Positions 16,798-25,011 are shown, counted from the first letter of the stretch. The stretch is DNA of 42,153 nt from Bradyrhizobium mercantei (GCF_001982635.1 NZ_MKFI01000016.1:1-42153), one strand, 5' to 3'. The notes: generated by a model from the sequence alone, not told the origin. Translations and numbers: made by a program.

Positions 16798-18180
16798 CTA
16801 ACCCGTCGCAGGGCCATCGCGTTCGGAGATCTCAATAGCGCGATCTACCATCTGACCACAGAGCCCAAGGTAGTTTGCCGGATCGCAGTAGTGCAGGATC
16901 TTTTGCTTGCCGCCCAACGCCTCGACTACTTCAGGCACTCCTGCCAAAATGTCTGCGAGCTGCCTTTTTCCTTCAATCGCGAATCTGCAGGCATCGTATA
17001 CGATGTCGTGCGCCTTCTGGCGTCCAAGCGACGGGGCTGCAGCCATCATTACAGCTTCTGCGACAATGAGACCTGACGTCAGGCCAAGATTGTCCCGCAT
17101 ACGCTGCTTATGAACGACAAGGCCAGCGAGCATAAACTTCGCACTGGCCAGAGAGGCGGCCGTCAGCAAGAAACTCTCCGGTAGAGAAATCCACTCGAGG
17201 TGCCAGGGCCCGGTCGCGCGTTCGAAGTCATGAATCATGCCGTCGAGCATCGCGGCCACGTGTTGGCGCACAGATTTTGCTGCGGCCAGCATCAGTTCGC
17301 TTGAGATCGGGTTGCGTTTCTGCGGCATCGTGGAGGAGGCTCCTCGTCCGGGAACGAAGGGCTCTGACAACTCTCCGAATTCTGTGGCCGACATCACCAT
17401 GACGTCTGTCGCGACCTTGCCCAAAGTGCCGGTAATCAGGCCCAATAGACATGCGGTTTCTGCAATTCCGTCCCGCGCGACATGCCAAGTTATGGGAGCT
17501 TGGTGAAGTCCCAGTTCCTCGCAAAACAGTTTCTGCATCTCAAGGCCGCCGGGTCCCACTGATGCAAGCGTTCCTGCCGCACCGGAAAATTCGCCTAGGA
17601 GGACACGGGGAAGGGATTGTTTCACACGCTCGATGTGGCGATCTATCGACGAGAGCCATACCGCGGCCTTATAACCAAAGGTGACCGGCAATGCCTGCTG
17701 CAGATGGGTTCGCCCGGCCATAGGCGTGTCGCGGTACTTGCGAGCCATCGAAACCAAGATGTCGCGCAATTCCTCAAGATCCCGCAGAACGACTTGCAAC
17801 GCGGCGCGGATCTGCAACACATTCGCAGTGTCCATGATGTCTTGCGTTGTAGCTCCCCAATGGACGTAACGCCCTGCTTCGCCGGCAGCGACAGCGAGCT
17901 GATGGACGAGGGGCAGGATCGGATAACCGACAATCTCTGTCTCGTGGCGAAGTTTGTCGAAATCGATGCGAATATCTTTGGCAGCCGATTGAATAGCTTC
18001 TGCGGCCGCTGCCGGAACGACATTCAGTCGAGCCTGCGCGCGGGCGAGCGCGACTTCGACCTCGATGTACCTGTCGACCAGCGCCTGGTCAGAAAAAATG
18101 CCACGCATTTCTTCAGTACCAAACATGCCTCTGAAAAGAGCCGAGTCGAAAACCGTACTTCCCACGTGATGCTCCATCAT
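16798..18180 (-). CDS. Class-II fumarase/aspartase-superfamily lyase (PcaB/adenylosuccinate lyase-like)
   Basis: Catalyses a beta-elimination or cycloisomerisation. It is 460 aa, the length of 3-carboxy-cis,cis-muconate cycloisomerases. Signature regions are GRYVHWGATTQDIMDTA (region C1), GRTHLQQALPVTFGYK (region C2) and the mobile-loop GASSTMPQKRNPISSE (region C3, with the catalytic Ser). No aromatic-degradation gene lies near, so a different substrate, for example release of an amine, acid or alcohol leaving group from a succinyl-type adduct, is as likely as muconate chemistry. It is divergent from the ACAD at 18359, with a TTCCG-N5-CGGAA palindrome between them. Confidence 0.85.
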   Translation of the reverse strand: MMEHHVGSTVFDSALFRGMFGTEEMRGIFSDQALVDRYIEVEVALARAQARLNVVPAAAAEAIQSAAKDIRIDFDKLRHETEIVGYPILPLVHQLAVAAGEAGRYVHWGATTQDIMDTANVLQIRAALQVVLRDLEELRDILVSMARKYRDTPMAGRTHLQQALPVTFGYKAAVWLSSIDRHIERVKQSLPRVLLGEFSGAAGTLASVGPGGLEMQKLFCEELGLHQAPITWHVARDGIAETACLLGLITGTLGKVATDVMVMSATEFGELSEPFVPGRGASSTMPQKRNPISSELMLAAAKSVRQHVAAMLDGMIHDFERATGPWHLEWISLPESFLLTAASLASAKFMLAGLVVHKQRMRDNLGLTSGLIVAEAVMMAAAPSLGRQKAHDIVYDACRFAIEGKRQLADILAGVPEVVEALGGKQKILHYCDPANYLGLCGQMVDRAIEISERDGPATG

Positions 18181-18243
18181 ACGAAGTTGCTCGTCTTGAC
18201 TTTCTAATCCGAAAAAGCCATCGTTTCAAATATCGACAATATG

Positions 18244-18258
18244 TTCCGGAAAACGGAA
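18244..18258. promoter_or_regulatory. 15-bp palindrome, candidate IclR-type operator
   Basis: TTCCGGAAAACGGAA has perfect 5-bp arms (TTCCG and CGGAA) around GAAAA. It sits in the 178-bp gap between the divergent lyase (start 18180) and ACAD (start 18359). A variant of the same pattern, TTCCATAAAATGAAA, lies upstream of the window's IclR gene (24790-24804), so IclR control of this promoter pair is plausible. This is inference from position and sequence. Confidence 0.5.
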
Positions 18259-18358
18259 TGGAGGGCGGACGTCGAAAGGCTTGAGGCCTTCGAGTCACAT
18301 CGGCGAGCTTGGTTCAGACGGGACAGTACGCAGCCTCTCATCCTATTTGGGGTCGGCA

Positions 18359-19516
18359 ATGAACTTCGACAGCAATTCAGACCATGAAGCGCTACGCGAC
18401 AGCGTGCGTGAGTTTTTCGAACGCGAGCTCACGGAGAATCAGATCCGGGAGATGGATCGGTCTCGGAAGATCCCGCAGACACTGTGGAAACGACTTGCAG
18501 AACTTGGTTGGCCGGGCTTCACGGTGCCGACGGAATATGGAGGGAGTGGCGGCGACGTGATGACCAGCGCCATTCTCTGCGAGGAAATCGCTCGACACTT
18601 TCCATCGCTCGCAAACTATTGGGTAATCACTTCAATGGCTGTTCGCGTGCTCAGCGAGTCCGCGAACGAGAAGATTCGGGCGGAATACCTACCAAAATTC
18701 GTCACGGGCGACTTTCTGATGAGCTTCGGGATGACGGAGCCCAGCGGCGGTACGGATATTATGGGCCTTAAGACTCGCGCCTCGCTCGAGGGTAACGAAT
18801 GGATTGTGCGCGGTCAAAAGCTCTACACTTCACTGGCAGACGACGCTAAAGCGATCTTGGTTCTGTGTCGAACAGCGCCTCCCGAGGGAGGTAAGCGGTC
18901 GCGAGGATTATCACTAATCCTCGTTCCAGTGCCCCAAGAAGCGGTAAAGATTCGACGTCTCGAGCTTATGGGGCAGCGGGCCGGGTGTACGTGCGAGGTG
19001 TTTCTTGATGACGCAAGGGCGCCAGCCGATGCAGTGGTTGGCGAGCTGGGCAGAGGATTTCATACCCTCCTTCGCACACTGAACGACGAGCGGATCATCT
19101 GCGCGGCATTGTATGTGGGTATCACCGCAGCAGCATTGGACCTGACCGTCCAGTATGCGAAGGACCGCATGGCATTTGGGCGGCCGATTGGCGCATACCA
19201 AGCCGTCCAGCATCCGTTGGCCGATGTCGCTATCGAGCTGGAACAGATACGGCTGTTGACGACAAAAGCAGCCTGGTTGCATGCGAACGGCCGCGAATGC
19301 TCTTCGGAGGCGGCCATGGCGAAACTCGCCGCAAGCGAAGTCGCCATCCGGGCTACTGATCGTTGTATGCGCGTGCTCGGCGGCTTCGGCCTCGTGGAGG
19401 AATCTCCGCTTGAGCGTCTCTTTCGGGATGCACGGCTGGGGCCGTTCAGCCCAATTTCGAACGAGATGGTTCGCAATTTCATTGGCGAACGGCTTGGCCT
19501 TCCTCGCAGCTACTAG
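18359..19516 (+). CDS. Acyl-CoA dehydrogenase (isovaleryl-type active site)
   Basis: 385 aa from the ATG at 18359; the 26 upstream codons back to 18281 do not look like ACAD sequence, and MNFDSNSDHEALRDSVREFF is a typical beginning. The middle domain has GMTEPSGGTDIMGLKT and WIVRGQKLYTS. The C-terminal domain has KDRMAFGRPIGAYQAVQH and RVLGGFGLVEESPLER. The IYEGT Glu is absent (PFSPISNEM), while LNDERIICAALYVGI places a Glu where isovaleryl-CoA dehydrogenase has its base. It is divergent from the lyase and probably shares its operator. The next genes downstream are pseudogenes, so this unit has been truncated. Confidence 0.9.
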   Translation: MNFDSNSDHEALRDSVREFFERELTENQIREMDRSRKIPQTLWKRLAELGWPGFTVPTEYGGSGGDVMTSAILCEEIARHFPSLANYWVITSMAVRVLSESANEKIRAEYLPKFVTGDFLMSFGMTEPSGGTDIMGLKTRASLEGNEWIVRGQKLYTSLADDAKAILVLCRTAPPEGGKRSRGLSLILVPVPQEAVKIRRLELMGQRAGCTCEVFLDDARAPADAVVGELGRGFHTLLRTLNDERIICAALYVGITAAALDLTVQYAKDRMAFGRPIGAYQAVQHPLADVAIELEQIRLLTTKAAWLHANGRECSSEAAMAKLAASEVAIRATDRCMRVLGGFGLVEESPLERLFRDARLGPFSPISNEMVRNFIGERLGLPRSY

Positions 19517-19600
19517 GGAGTGCTGCACCTAATCGATCGAAGCCGTGTGGCCGAGCGTTAAGGCCCCGCTCCCGCAACGTTTGAACAAAAAGAACCTCTC

Positions 19601-19980
19601 ATGAGTGATGAGAGGGGGGCGCGAAGCCTTCCAGCAGCTTGAACTCAATACGAGCAGCCTTCTGATCTAGCGTTGTTGTTCTTACAGTAGGCATACATAC
19701 TATCCACGGGAGTCGTTTCCCCACTGCGGGGGAGTGTTTTTCGTATCGACTTCTTCGGATGGTATCGGCACGGTCAATGCGGTTACGACTGTGCGCCACA
19801 AGCCGGCGGAGGGCGGCGCTATGAATGTCTCGCTCGTTGATTTTGACGAGGACGTTCGGTTGATGAGCCGCGTGGAGAATGTCCCGACCGATACCGTCAA
19901 GATTGGACAGCGTGTCAGGACCGCATTCGCGTGGACGTCGGGAAAGGCCTAGTCGTGTCTGATAGCATTGAGGGAAGGCC
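19601..19980 (+). pseudogene. DUF35 protein, copy 3, decayed
   Basis: A broken homologue of the 13557-13943 gene. The beginning (ATGAGTGATGAG, then a shifted EAFQQLELNT) and the OB-fold (GTVNAVTTVRHKPAEGG, NVSLVDFDEDVRLMSRV) are readable, but the zinc ribbon has lost its cysteines and there are frameshifts and a stop. A perfect 8-bp hairpin (CCTCTCAT/ATGAGAGG, 19595-19615) covers the old start codon. It follows the ACAD by 84 nt, repeating the ACAD-DUF35-thiolase order at 12195-15115. Confidence 0.75.
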
Positions 19981-19984
19981 AGAC

Positions 19985-20335
19985 GTGAACTCGCTGAAAG
20001 AACTGCGCGGCAATAGTCTGTATTGCAACGTTCGGCAACGGCACGTCGCCGGGCTTCACAGATCTGGAATTGTCGGCTCTTTTGGCACGCGCCGTCGTTG
20101 CCGATGCGGGCGTGACAATGAAGTCGAGCGCTGGAGCCTCGATGCGGACTATGGCGGTCATCGAATATCTTGGACTGAAGCCGCGCAACGGCACGGTGCT
20201 TGGAGGCTCAAGCTTCGCCGCACCATCTGTTGCCGGCGATGATGGCGATCAAGTCAGGTCGGTGCACTGCAGTGCTCGTCTGTTATGGAGTACGCGTCCG
20301 GCGGGCGCCGTCTTGTCTGACACGCTGTAATTCGC
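19985..20335 (+). pseudogene. Thiolase-like protein, copy 3, 5' part
   Basis: This is a homologue of 13940-15115 in shifting frames: ELRGNS, then TFGNGTSPGFTDLELSAL, SSAGASMRTMAVIEYLGLKP, and GTVLGGSSFAAP, the same Cys-less loop as the intact copy. Homology fades after about 20335. The 3' part reappears at 23441, so the gene was split by the IS110/IS66 insertions, with loss of the middle. Confidence 0.75.
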
Positions 20336-20339
20336 CAAG

Positions 20340-20791
20340 CGTGTGACCTTACGTATGGTCCGGCCGCGCGTTGCCAGAAGATTCGTCGAATTGGCGGCGG
20401 CGGTCTTGCATCAATGTATCCGGCCTTTGATGGAGCGATTGTGCTCCGGGCCATCATGGATATCAGCGCGCGTGCGTTCTGATTAGTCTACAGGCCTCGA
20501 ACGGGGCATTAAGGTCACCAGTGTTCGCACACGCTCGGAAGACCGATCCTCCATTTTGTCTTGTCTTCTCGCAGACCTCGGCTGGAGACCGTTGATGCGG
20601 CTATGTCATCGCCTGCTCCTGATATTGCGTAGTTCCTTTGTTCGGACTAAAGGGCCGTTCCTTCGTCCCGGCCCGCAGAACGTCGGTCGCGTCGCGCGCA
20701 GGGGCGGTCAAGGCCGGCCGTCGCTCTTGGCTTACGGCTGACTGGACGTCGCCAGGCCGCGCCTTGACAGCGCCGAGCACGGCGGCGAGGA
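20340..20791. other. Stretch between broken thiolase and IS110 transposase
   Basis: No convincing coding sequence. The left part is probably unrecognisable thiolase debris. The right part, from roughly 20600, is GC-rich and should hold the downstream end of the IS110 element, whose exact boundary I cannot fix because IS110 elements lack inverted repeats. Confidence 0.35.
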
Positions 20792-21826
20792 TCAGGCCGG
20801 TCGGGCGTCTGCATCGCCGATCCTCGTCATCTCGAAGGCGCGTCTTTTGGCCAGCACCGCCCAGGCGATGCGGGCAAGTTTGTTGGCGAGCGCGATTGCG
20901 AGCACATTGTGGTGTAGCCGCTTCTTGGCGGCTTCGATCCAGGTCGTAAACCCGTAACGTTCCCAGTTTTTTATCCTGACCAGCACGACCCATGCCGCTT
21001 GTACGAATAAAACGCGCAGGTAGCGATTGCCACGCCTCGAGACTTTGCCAAGGATCGTGCGGTCTCCCGTCGAGATCTGTTTGGGCACCAGTCCAAGCCA
21101 GGCGCCGAAGTCGCGGCCTTTGGAGAATACGTCTCCAGTGCCGATCGCGGCCACCATGGCGCTCGAAATAATCGGCCCGATGCCAGGCACCGTCATCAGG
21201 CGCGAACATGCCTGATCTTGACGGGCAATTGCTTCGATCTCTTCGGAGAGACCATCGATGCGCTGATCCAGTCGGCGCCAGTCGACTGCCAACTCCTCGA
21301 TGACACGCAACATGCGTGGCGACAGGGCATCGGTGCGCGTCGCAAGAATGGTGGGCAGTTCTGTGCGTAGGAAGCCGATGCCCTGTCGCATGGAGATCCC
21401 GCGCTCAAGCAAGAAGGCGCGGATCTGGTCGATGATGCCGGTGCGTTGCGACACCAGTCGCTCGCGCACACGATGCAACGCCTGCAGGTCCAGCTGCTCC
21501 GCGGTCTTGGTTGCGACGAACTTCATCGTCGGGCGCTGCACGGCTTCGGCAATCGCTTCGGCATCATTGAAGTCGTTCCTCTGTCCCTTGCTATAGGGGC
21601 GGACGTATTTGGCCGGCATCAACCTTGCATCGTGACCAAGCGATGCGAGTTTGCGGCTCAGGTGATGTGCGCCGACGCAGGCTTCCATGCCGATGAGGCA
21701 ACGCGCCATATTGGCGAGCCGCGCTTCCACTTGGCCGCGCGACCACTTTTGCCGCAGCACGATGGCGCCGCGCGTATCGTGACCCACGACGTGGAACGAG
21801 TTCTTACCGATATCGATGCCGATCAC
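20792..21826 (-). CDS. IS110-family transposase, intact
   Basis: DEDD recombinase of a bridge-RNA-guided insertion sequence. It is 344 aa from a GTG start (21826). The RuvC-like N-terminal domain has the first Asp in IGIDIGKNSF, the Glu in IGMEACVGAH, and the Asp pair in RNDFNDAEAIAEA. The C-terminal transposase-20 domain has the serine-bearing MTVPGIGPIISSAM and GLVPKQISTGDR. No frameshift or stop was found, so it may be active. It lies inside the broken third thiolase-like gene. Confidence 0.92.
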   Translation of the reverse strand: MIGIDIGKNSFHVVGHDTRGAIVLRQKWSRGQVEARLANMARCLIGMEACVGAHHLSRKLASLGHDARLMPAKYVRPYSKGQRNDFNDAEAIAEAVQRPTMKFVATKTAEQLDLQALHRVRERLVSQRTGIIDQIRAFLLERGISMRQGIGFLRTELPTILATRTDALSPRMLRVIEELAVDWRRLDQRIDGLSEEIEAIARQDQACSRLMTVPGIGPIISSAMVAAIGTGDVFSKGRDFGAWLGLVPKQISTGDRTILGKVSRRGNRYLRVLFVQAAWVVLVRIKNWERYGFTTWIEAAKKRLHHNVLAIALANKLARIAWAVLAKRRAFEMTRIGDADARPA

Positions 21827-21878
21827 GGCGATCGCGGTCTTCGGTGTAGAAATGGTGTGGCTCCTTGTCTTTGGCGCC

Positions 21879-21905
21879 CCTTGCCAGCTTCGTTTACTGG
21901 CGAGG
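21879..21905 (-). ncRNA. Stem-loop in IS110 leader, possible bridge RNA part
   Basis: CCTTGCCAG pairs with CTGGCGAGG (nine pairs, one G-T) around a 9-nt loop, about 55 nt upstream of the transposase start. In the IS110 group the guide (bridge) RNA is encoded in the non-coding end upstream of the transposase, so this hairpin is a candidate for part of it. The complete RNA limits and guide loops cannot be set without the element ends. Confidence 0.4.
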
Positions 21906-21956
21906 CAGGATCACGGCCGGACCATCCCATTAGTCTTGCTTTAAGGTCATCAGGCG

Positions 21957-22352
21957 ATGCGGGTCGAGGTTTTGGGCGGGCTGGAGCGTCGGCGGCGTTG
22001 GTCGCAGGATGACAAGGCACGGATTGTCGAGGAGACGCTGGCGCCGGGTGCAAAGGTGACAGCGGTTGCGCGTCGCAACGGAGTAGCGGCCAGCCTGGTG
22101 TTTACCTGGCGTCGACAAGCGCGGACGTCCGAGCAGGTCCTACCGTCTTTTGCGCCGGTGCAGATCGCCGCCACGGAAGCGGAGGAAACTCCGAAGCTTT
22201 TACCTGCGGGTGATAGCCGAGGGCGGTCTGTGGTGGCCGCGCGTATTGGATTGATCGAGATCGACCTTGGCAACCGGCGACGCATCCGAGTGGACGCGCA
22301 CGTTGATCCGGAAGCGCTGGCGCGGGTCCTCGAGGTTCTTGAGCGCCGATGA
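21957..22352 (+). CDS. tnpA: IS66-family TnpA
   Basis: Accessory helix-turn-helix protein of IS66. It is 131 aa and reads RRRRWSQDDKARIVEETLAP, then GAKVTAVARRNGVAASLVF and TWRRQAR, the typical HTH of this family. Its stop overlaps the tnpB start (ATGA at 22349-22352). The usual IS66 inverted repeat upstream is not visible; the IS110 leader adjoins at about 21950. Confidence 0.88.
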   Translation: MRVEVLGGLERRRRWSQDDKARIVEETLAPGAKVTAVARRNGVAASLVFTWRRQARTSEQVLPSFAPVQIAATEAEETPKLLPAGDSRGRSVVAARIGLIEIDLGNRRRIRVDAHVDPEALARVLEVLERR

Positions 22353-22729
22353 TTGCCATACCGGGTAATGTGCGGGTGTGGCTTGCGACCGGCCACACCG
22401 ATATGCGCCGCGGCTTTCCAAGCCTTGCGCGGCTGGTCCAGGAGAGCTTGAAGCGTGATCCGCATGCCGGCGATCTCTACGTGTTTAGGGGCCGCCGCGG
22501 CGACCTGATCAAGATCATCTGGCATGATGGCCAGAGCGCGTGTCTGTTCACGAAGCGGCTGGAGCGCGGCCGCTTTTTGTGGCCGTCAATGGCGGACCGC
22601 GTGGCGACGATCAGCGTTGCGCAGCTCTCTTATCTGCTGTCCGGCATCGACTGGCGGATGCCGCAGGCAACCTGCGTCCACAGGCTTCCGGTTAAATCGA
22701 GCGGGATTTTTTGCAACGAATATGGTTGA
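22349..22729 (+). CDS. tnpB: IS66-family TnpB, C-terminus altered by frameshift
   Basis: IS66 Orf2 protein (126 aa here). The core is complete: VWLATGHTDMRRGFPSLARL, LYVFRGRRGDLIKIIWHDG and KRLERGRFLWP, ending at SGIDWRMPQ. After PQ the normal ending (TWRPQASG, stop) would be read if one G were present after ACCTG near 22674. Its absence carries the frame past TAA at 22693-22695 to 22729. This is a one-base deletion or a sequencing error; the core is probably unaffected. Confidence 0.82.
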   Translation: MIAIPGNVRVWLATGHTDMRRGFPSLARLVQESLKRDPHAGDLYVFRGRRGDLIKIIWHDGQSACLFTKRLERGRFLWPSMADRVATISVAQLSYLLSGIDWRMPQATCVHRLPVKSSGIFCNEYG

Positions 22730-22738
22730 TTCGTCATC

Positions 22739-23440
22739 GTGACGACGCCCGCCGATCAGCTTCCCACCGACCTTGCCGCAGCACACGCGATGATCCTTGC
22801 GCAGCGCGAGAAGTTGACGCTGGCCAAGAGCGAGGTAACCGTCGGCCGGCTGGAGATCGAGCGACTGAAGCTGATGCTGGCCAAGGCACGGCGCGAACAG
22901 TTCGGGCAATCTTCTGAGCGTGGCAAGCTGCTGGTCGAGCAGCTCGAACTCGGCATCGAGGATCTTGAAGAGACCCAGGCGGAGCAGGAAACCAAGGCCG
23001 AGCGCAGCGCCGGAAGTCGCTAAACAGCAGTGCGCGCAAAATCCACGGCCGCCGCGACGTCCGTTGCCGGACAATCTGCCCATCGAACGCGTCGTCGAAC
23101 CCGCGCCTTGCGTATGCGGCAAGTGCGGCAGCGAGCGACTGCACAAGCTCGGCGAGGTGGTCTCGAAGACCCTGGAATGCGGGCCGCGGCGCTGGAAGAT
23201 TATCGAGCATGTCCGGGAGAAGTTCTCCTGCCGGGATTGTGAGGCGATCACCGAGGCGCCGGCGCCCTCCCATCCGATCCCGCGAGGCTTTGCCGGGCCG
23301 AGCCTGCTGGCGATGGTGCTGGTCAACAAGTTCCTGCTGCACCAGCCACTGAACCGGCAGAGCAAGACCTATGCCCGCGAAGGAATCGAGATCGACGTCT
23401 CGACCCTGGCGGATCGGGTCGGCGCCTGCGTGGTGGCGCC
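22739..23440 (+). pseudogene. tnpC: IS66-family TnpC, frameshifted and 3'-truncated
   Basis: GTG at 22739 starts the transposase. The N-terminal coiled-coil (LTLAKSEVTVGRLEIERLKL, MLAKARREQFGQSSER) runs to a frameshift near 23010. The zinc-finger domain (CVCGKCGSERLHKLGE, FSCRDCEAITEAPAPSHPI) and KFLLHQPLNRQSKTYAREGI continue in another frame and end at STLADRVGACVV. The whole DDE catalytic half is deleted and the sequence joins directly to thiolase-like codons. The element is dead unless complemented. Confidence 0.85.
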
Positions 23441-23790
23441 AACCTCAAACCGGCCGATATCGATGTTCTGCAACTCTATGACGCGTTCACAGTCAACACG
23501 ATCCTGTTCCTTGAGGACCTAGGTTTCTGTCCAAAAGGGGCGGAAACGGTGCGATTGGACCGGGCGACTAACCTGCCGGTGAACCCGAACGGAGGCTGGG
23601 GTCTCGTGCACGCAGCCCGGCATGTACGAAATTTTAGCGTTGATCGAGGCGTCCGCCGGTTGCGCTGCGAATGCGGCGATCGGTAGGTTAAAGCGGGCAA
23701 GGACTGCGCTGGCGCATGGCTGCACTCTCTTCAGCCAACCCACTGCGATCTTTGGTACGGAAGAAACTGAAGGAATGCTTTGCTGAAGGC
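23441..23790 (+). pseudogene. Thiolase-like protein, copy 3, 3' part
   Basis: This continues the gene broken at 20335. NLKPADIDVLQLYDAFTVNT, ILFLEDLGFCPKG and LPVNPNGG match the intact copy (SDIDVLELYDAFTINT, ILFLEDLGFCPKG, LPVNTNGGG). After frameshifts, TQPGMYEILALIEA and TALAHGCTLFSQPTAIFGTEE follow. No reading frame survives. Confidence 0.8.
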
Positions 23791-23863
23791 TCACCATCGG
23801 CAACAGATAGCGGGAACTACCCAAGTCCGTTTATCATTTCTATTCAGCTCAGCGAATGGGGTT

Positions 23864-24718
23864 CTAAGTGGGAGCGGTGGGAGCCCTATTCACGCGATCT
23901 AATCCGATCGAATGATGCGGGCCTGTCGCGATCTGGGTCCCTTTCAGGCGCTCGCCAATCGAAAGCGAAGATGCAAGGCTTAGCGCCGCGTCCTGCAGCG
24001 CCGTCAATCGCTTGGTCATTTCTTTGTTAGTGATGCGCTCAACGGGCCCCGTCATTGCCACCGCATAAAGCACGCTGCCGTCTGATAATTTGACGGGAAC
24101 TGCAAGCGCAGCATGACCTTCGTCAATTTCTTCAATGCACGTGGCATAACCCTCCCGGCGGATGTTTGCATACTGCTTCCGTATCCACTCCATGTCGTTC
24201 CTGGTCTTGGCCGTAAGAATAGGCAGTTCGCGCGATAGCACGCGTTCGACTAGACCTTCTTCCTGGAACGCCATGATAGCTTTGCCGGAAGCGGCCGCAT
24301 TGACTGGCATCTCGTAGCCGGGCTGCGCATACCCCCGCCATCTGGCGTCAGGAGAGAGCGAGGACGCCACGACAACCTGCGTGCCTACCAATCGTGACAG
24401 ATAGCACGTCTCTCCGGTTTGCTCCGTCAATGCACGCAAATGTGGACTCGCAACGGCCGCAAGCCAACCGTCGTCAGCGGCCGTATGAAACATTTTGATC
24501 AATCGATCGCCTAGCTCGTACGGCCTATTTCCCCCGCCTTTCGCCATGCCACATCTTGCCAGGCTTTTCAGCAAACGATGCACGGTTGGCTTTGGAAGTT
24601 CGAGAAGGGCAGCGATATCAGCAAGCCTCAGAGATCCTGAAAAGGCGGCAAGCATTTCCAGTACCTGGACATAGCGCTCGAGCGGGCCGGACGCATCTTT
24701 TTCTTTTGTAGCGTACAT
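23864..24718 (-). CDS. IclR-family transcriptional regulator
   Basis: 284 aa from ATG at 24718, chosen because GGAGG lies about 10 nt upstream; the frame extends to 24925 but without IclR-like sequence. The N-terminal winged helix has LERYVQVLEMLAAFSGSLRL and ADIAALLELPKPTVHRLLKS. The effector domain has YLSRLVGTQVVVASS, PVNAAASGKAIMAF, the EGYATCIEEIDEGHAALAVP block and a C-terminal region ending AALSLASSLSIGERL. It probably senses a pathway acid. It is divergent from the RidA/MaoC genes; a palindrome 72-86 nt upstream suggests autoregulation. Confidence 0.92.
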   Translation of the reverse strand: MYATKEKDASGPLERYVQVLEMLAAFSGSLRLADIAALLELPKPTVHRLLKSLARCGMAKGGGNRPYELGDRLIKMFHTAADDGWLAAVASPHLRALTEQTGETCYLSRLVGTQVVVASSLSPDARWRGYAQPGYEMPVNAAASGKAIMAFQEEGLVERVLSRELPILTAKTRNDMEWIRKQYANIRREGYATCIEEIDEGHAALAVPVKLSDGSVLYAVAMTGPVERITNKEMTKRLTALQDAALSLASSLSIGERLKGTQIATGPHHSIGLDRVNRAPTAPT

Positions 24719-24789
24719 TCTCGCACCTCCGCATCGCATATCGGCGCCTTGACTTTCACATGACGATGGTATCAGATAGCGAGACAGAA

Positions 24790-24804
24790 TTCCATAAAAT
24801 GAAA
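24790..24804. promoter_or_regulatory. 15-bp imperfect palindrome upstream of iclR
   Basis: TTCCATAAAATGAAA has the same layout as TTCCGGAAAACGGAA at 18244-18258: TTCC-R-K-AAAA-Y-G-R-AA, 11 of 15 positions identical. It lies 72 nt upstream of the IclR start. This is a candidate IclR operator. Confidence 0.45.
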
Positions 24805-24849
24805 CGCGCGTCAAACGACGGATTGCAGGAAGAACGCGACAGAAACTCC

Positions 24850-25011
24850 TGCAGTTTAATGTTGAGGGCGGGCGCTGTTCTTCTTGCGGCAAAAGCGGAA
24901 GCAAAGCAGATCTATATCGGCGCAACCGTGCCGTCGAATCCGACTGGCAAGGTCGAGCGTGGCAAACTGAAGGATCTTGTTACGTCTTGGCTCAAGGAGC
25001 CGCTTGGATGA
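24850..25011 (+). pseudogene. C-terminal stub of an acyl-CoA ligase
   Basis: The frame reads AKQIYIGATVPSNPTGKVERGKLKDLV. This matches the last motif of AMP-forming ligases (xxxxP-NPTGKxxxxxLR with the catalytic Lys). Nothing else of the enzyme remains upstream. It lies in the gap between iclR and the RidA gene and suggests that a ligase gene once sat here. Confidence 0.5.

Noticed and set aside
19540..19585. GTGTGGCCGAGCGTTAAGGC resembles the D-arm of a class II tRNA (Leu/Ser).
   Set aside because: No acceptor stem, anticodon arm or T-arm follows; at most a fragment, so not called.
20792..23440. IS110 plus IS66 considered as one composite element.
   Set aside because: Different families without shared ends; IS66 is truncated at the thiolase junction, so two separate events are simpler.
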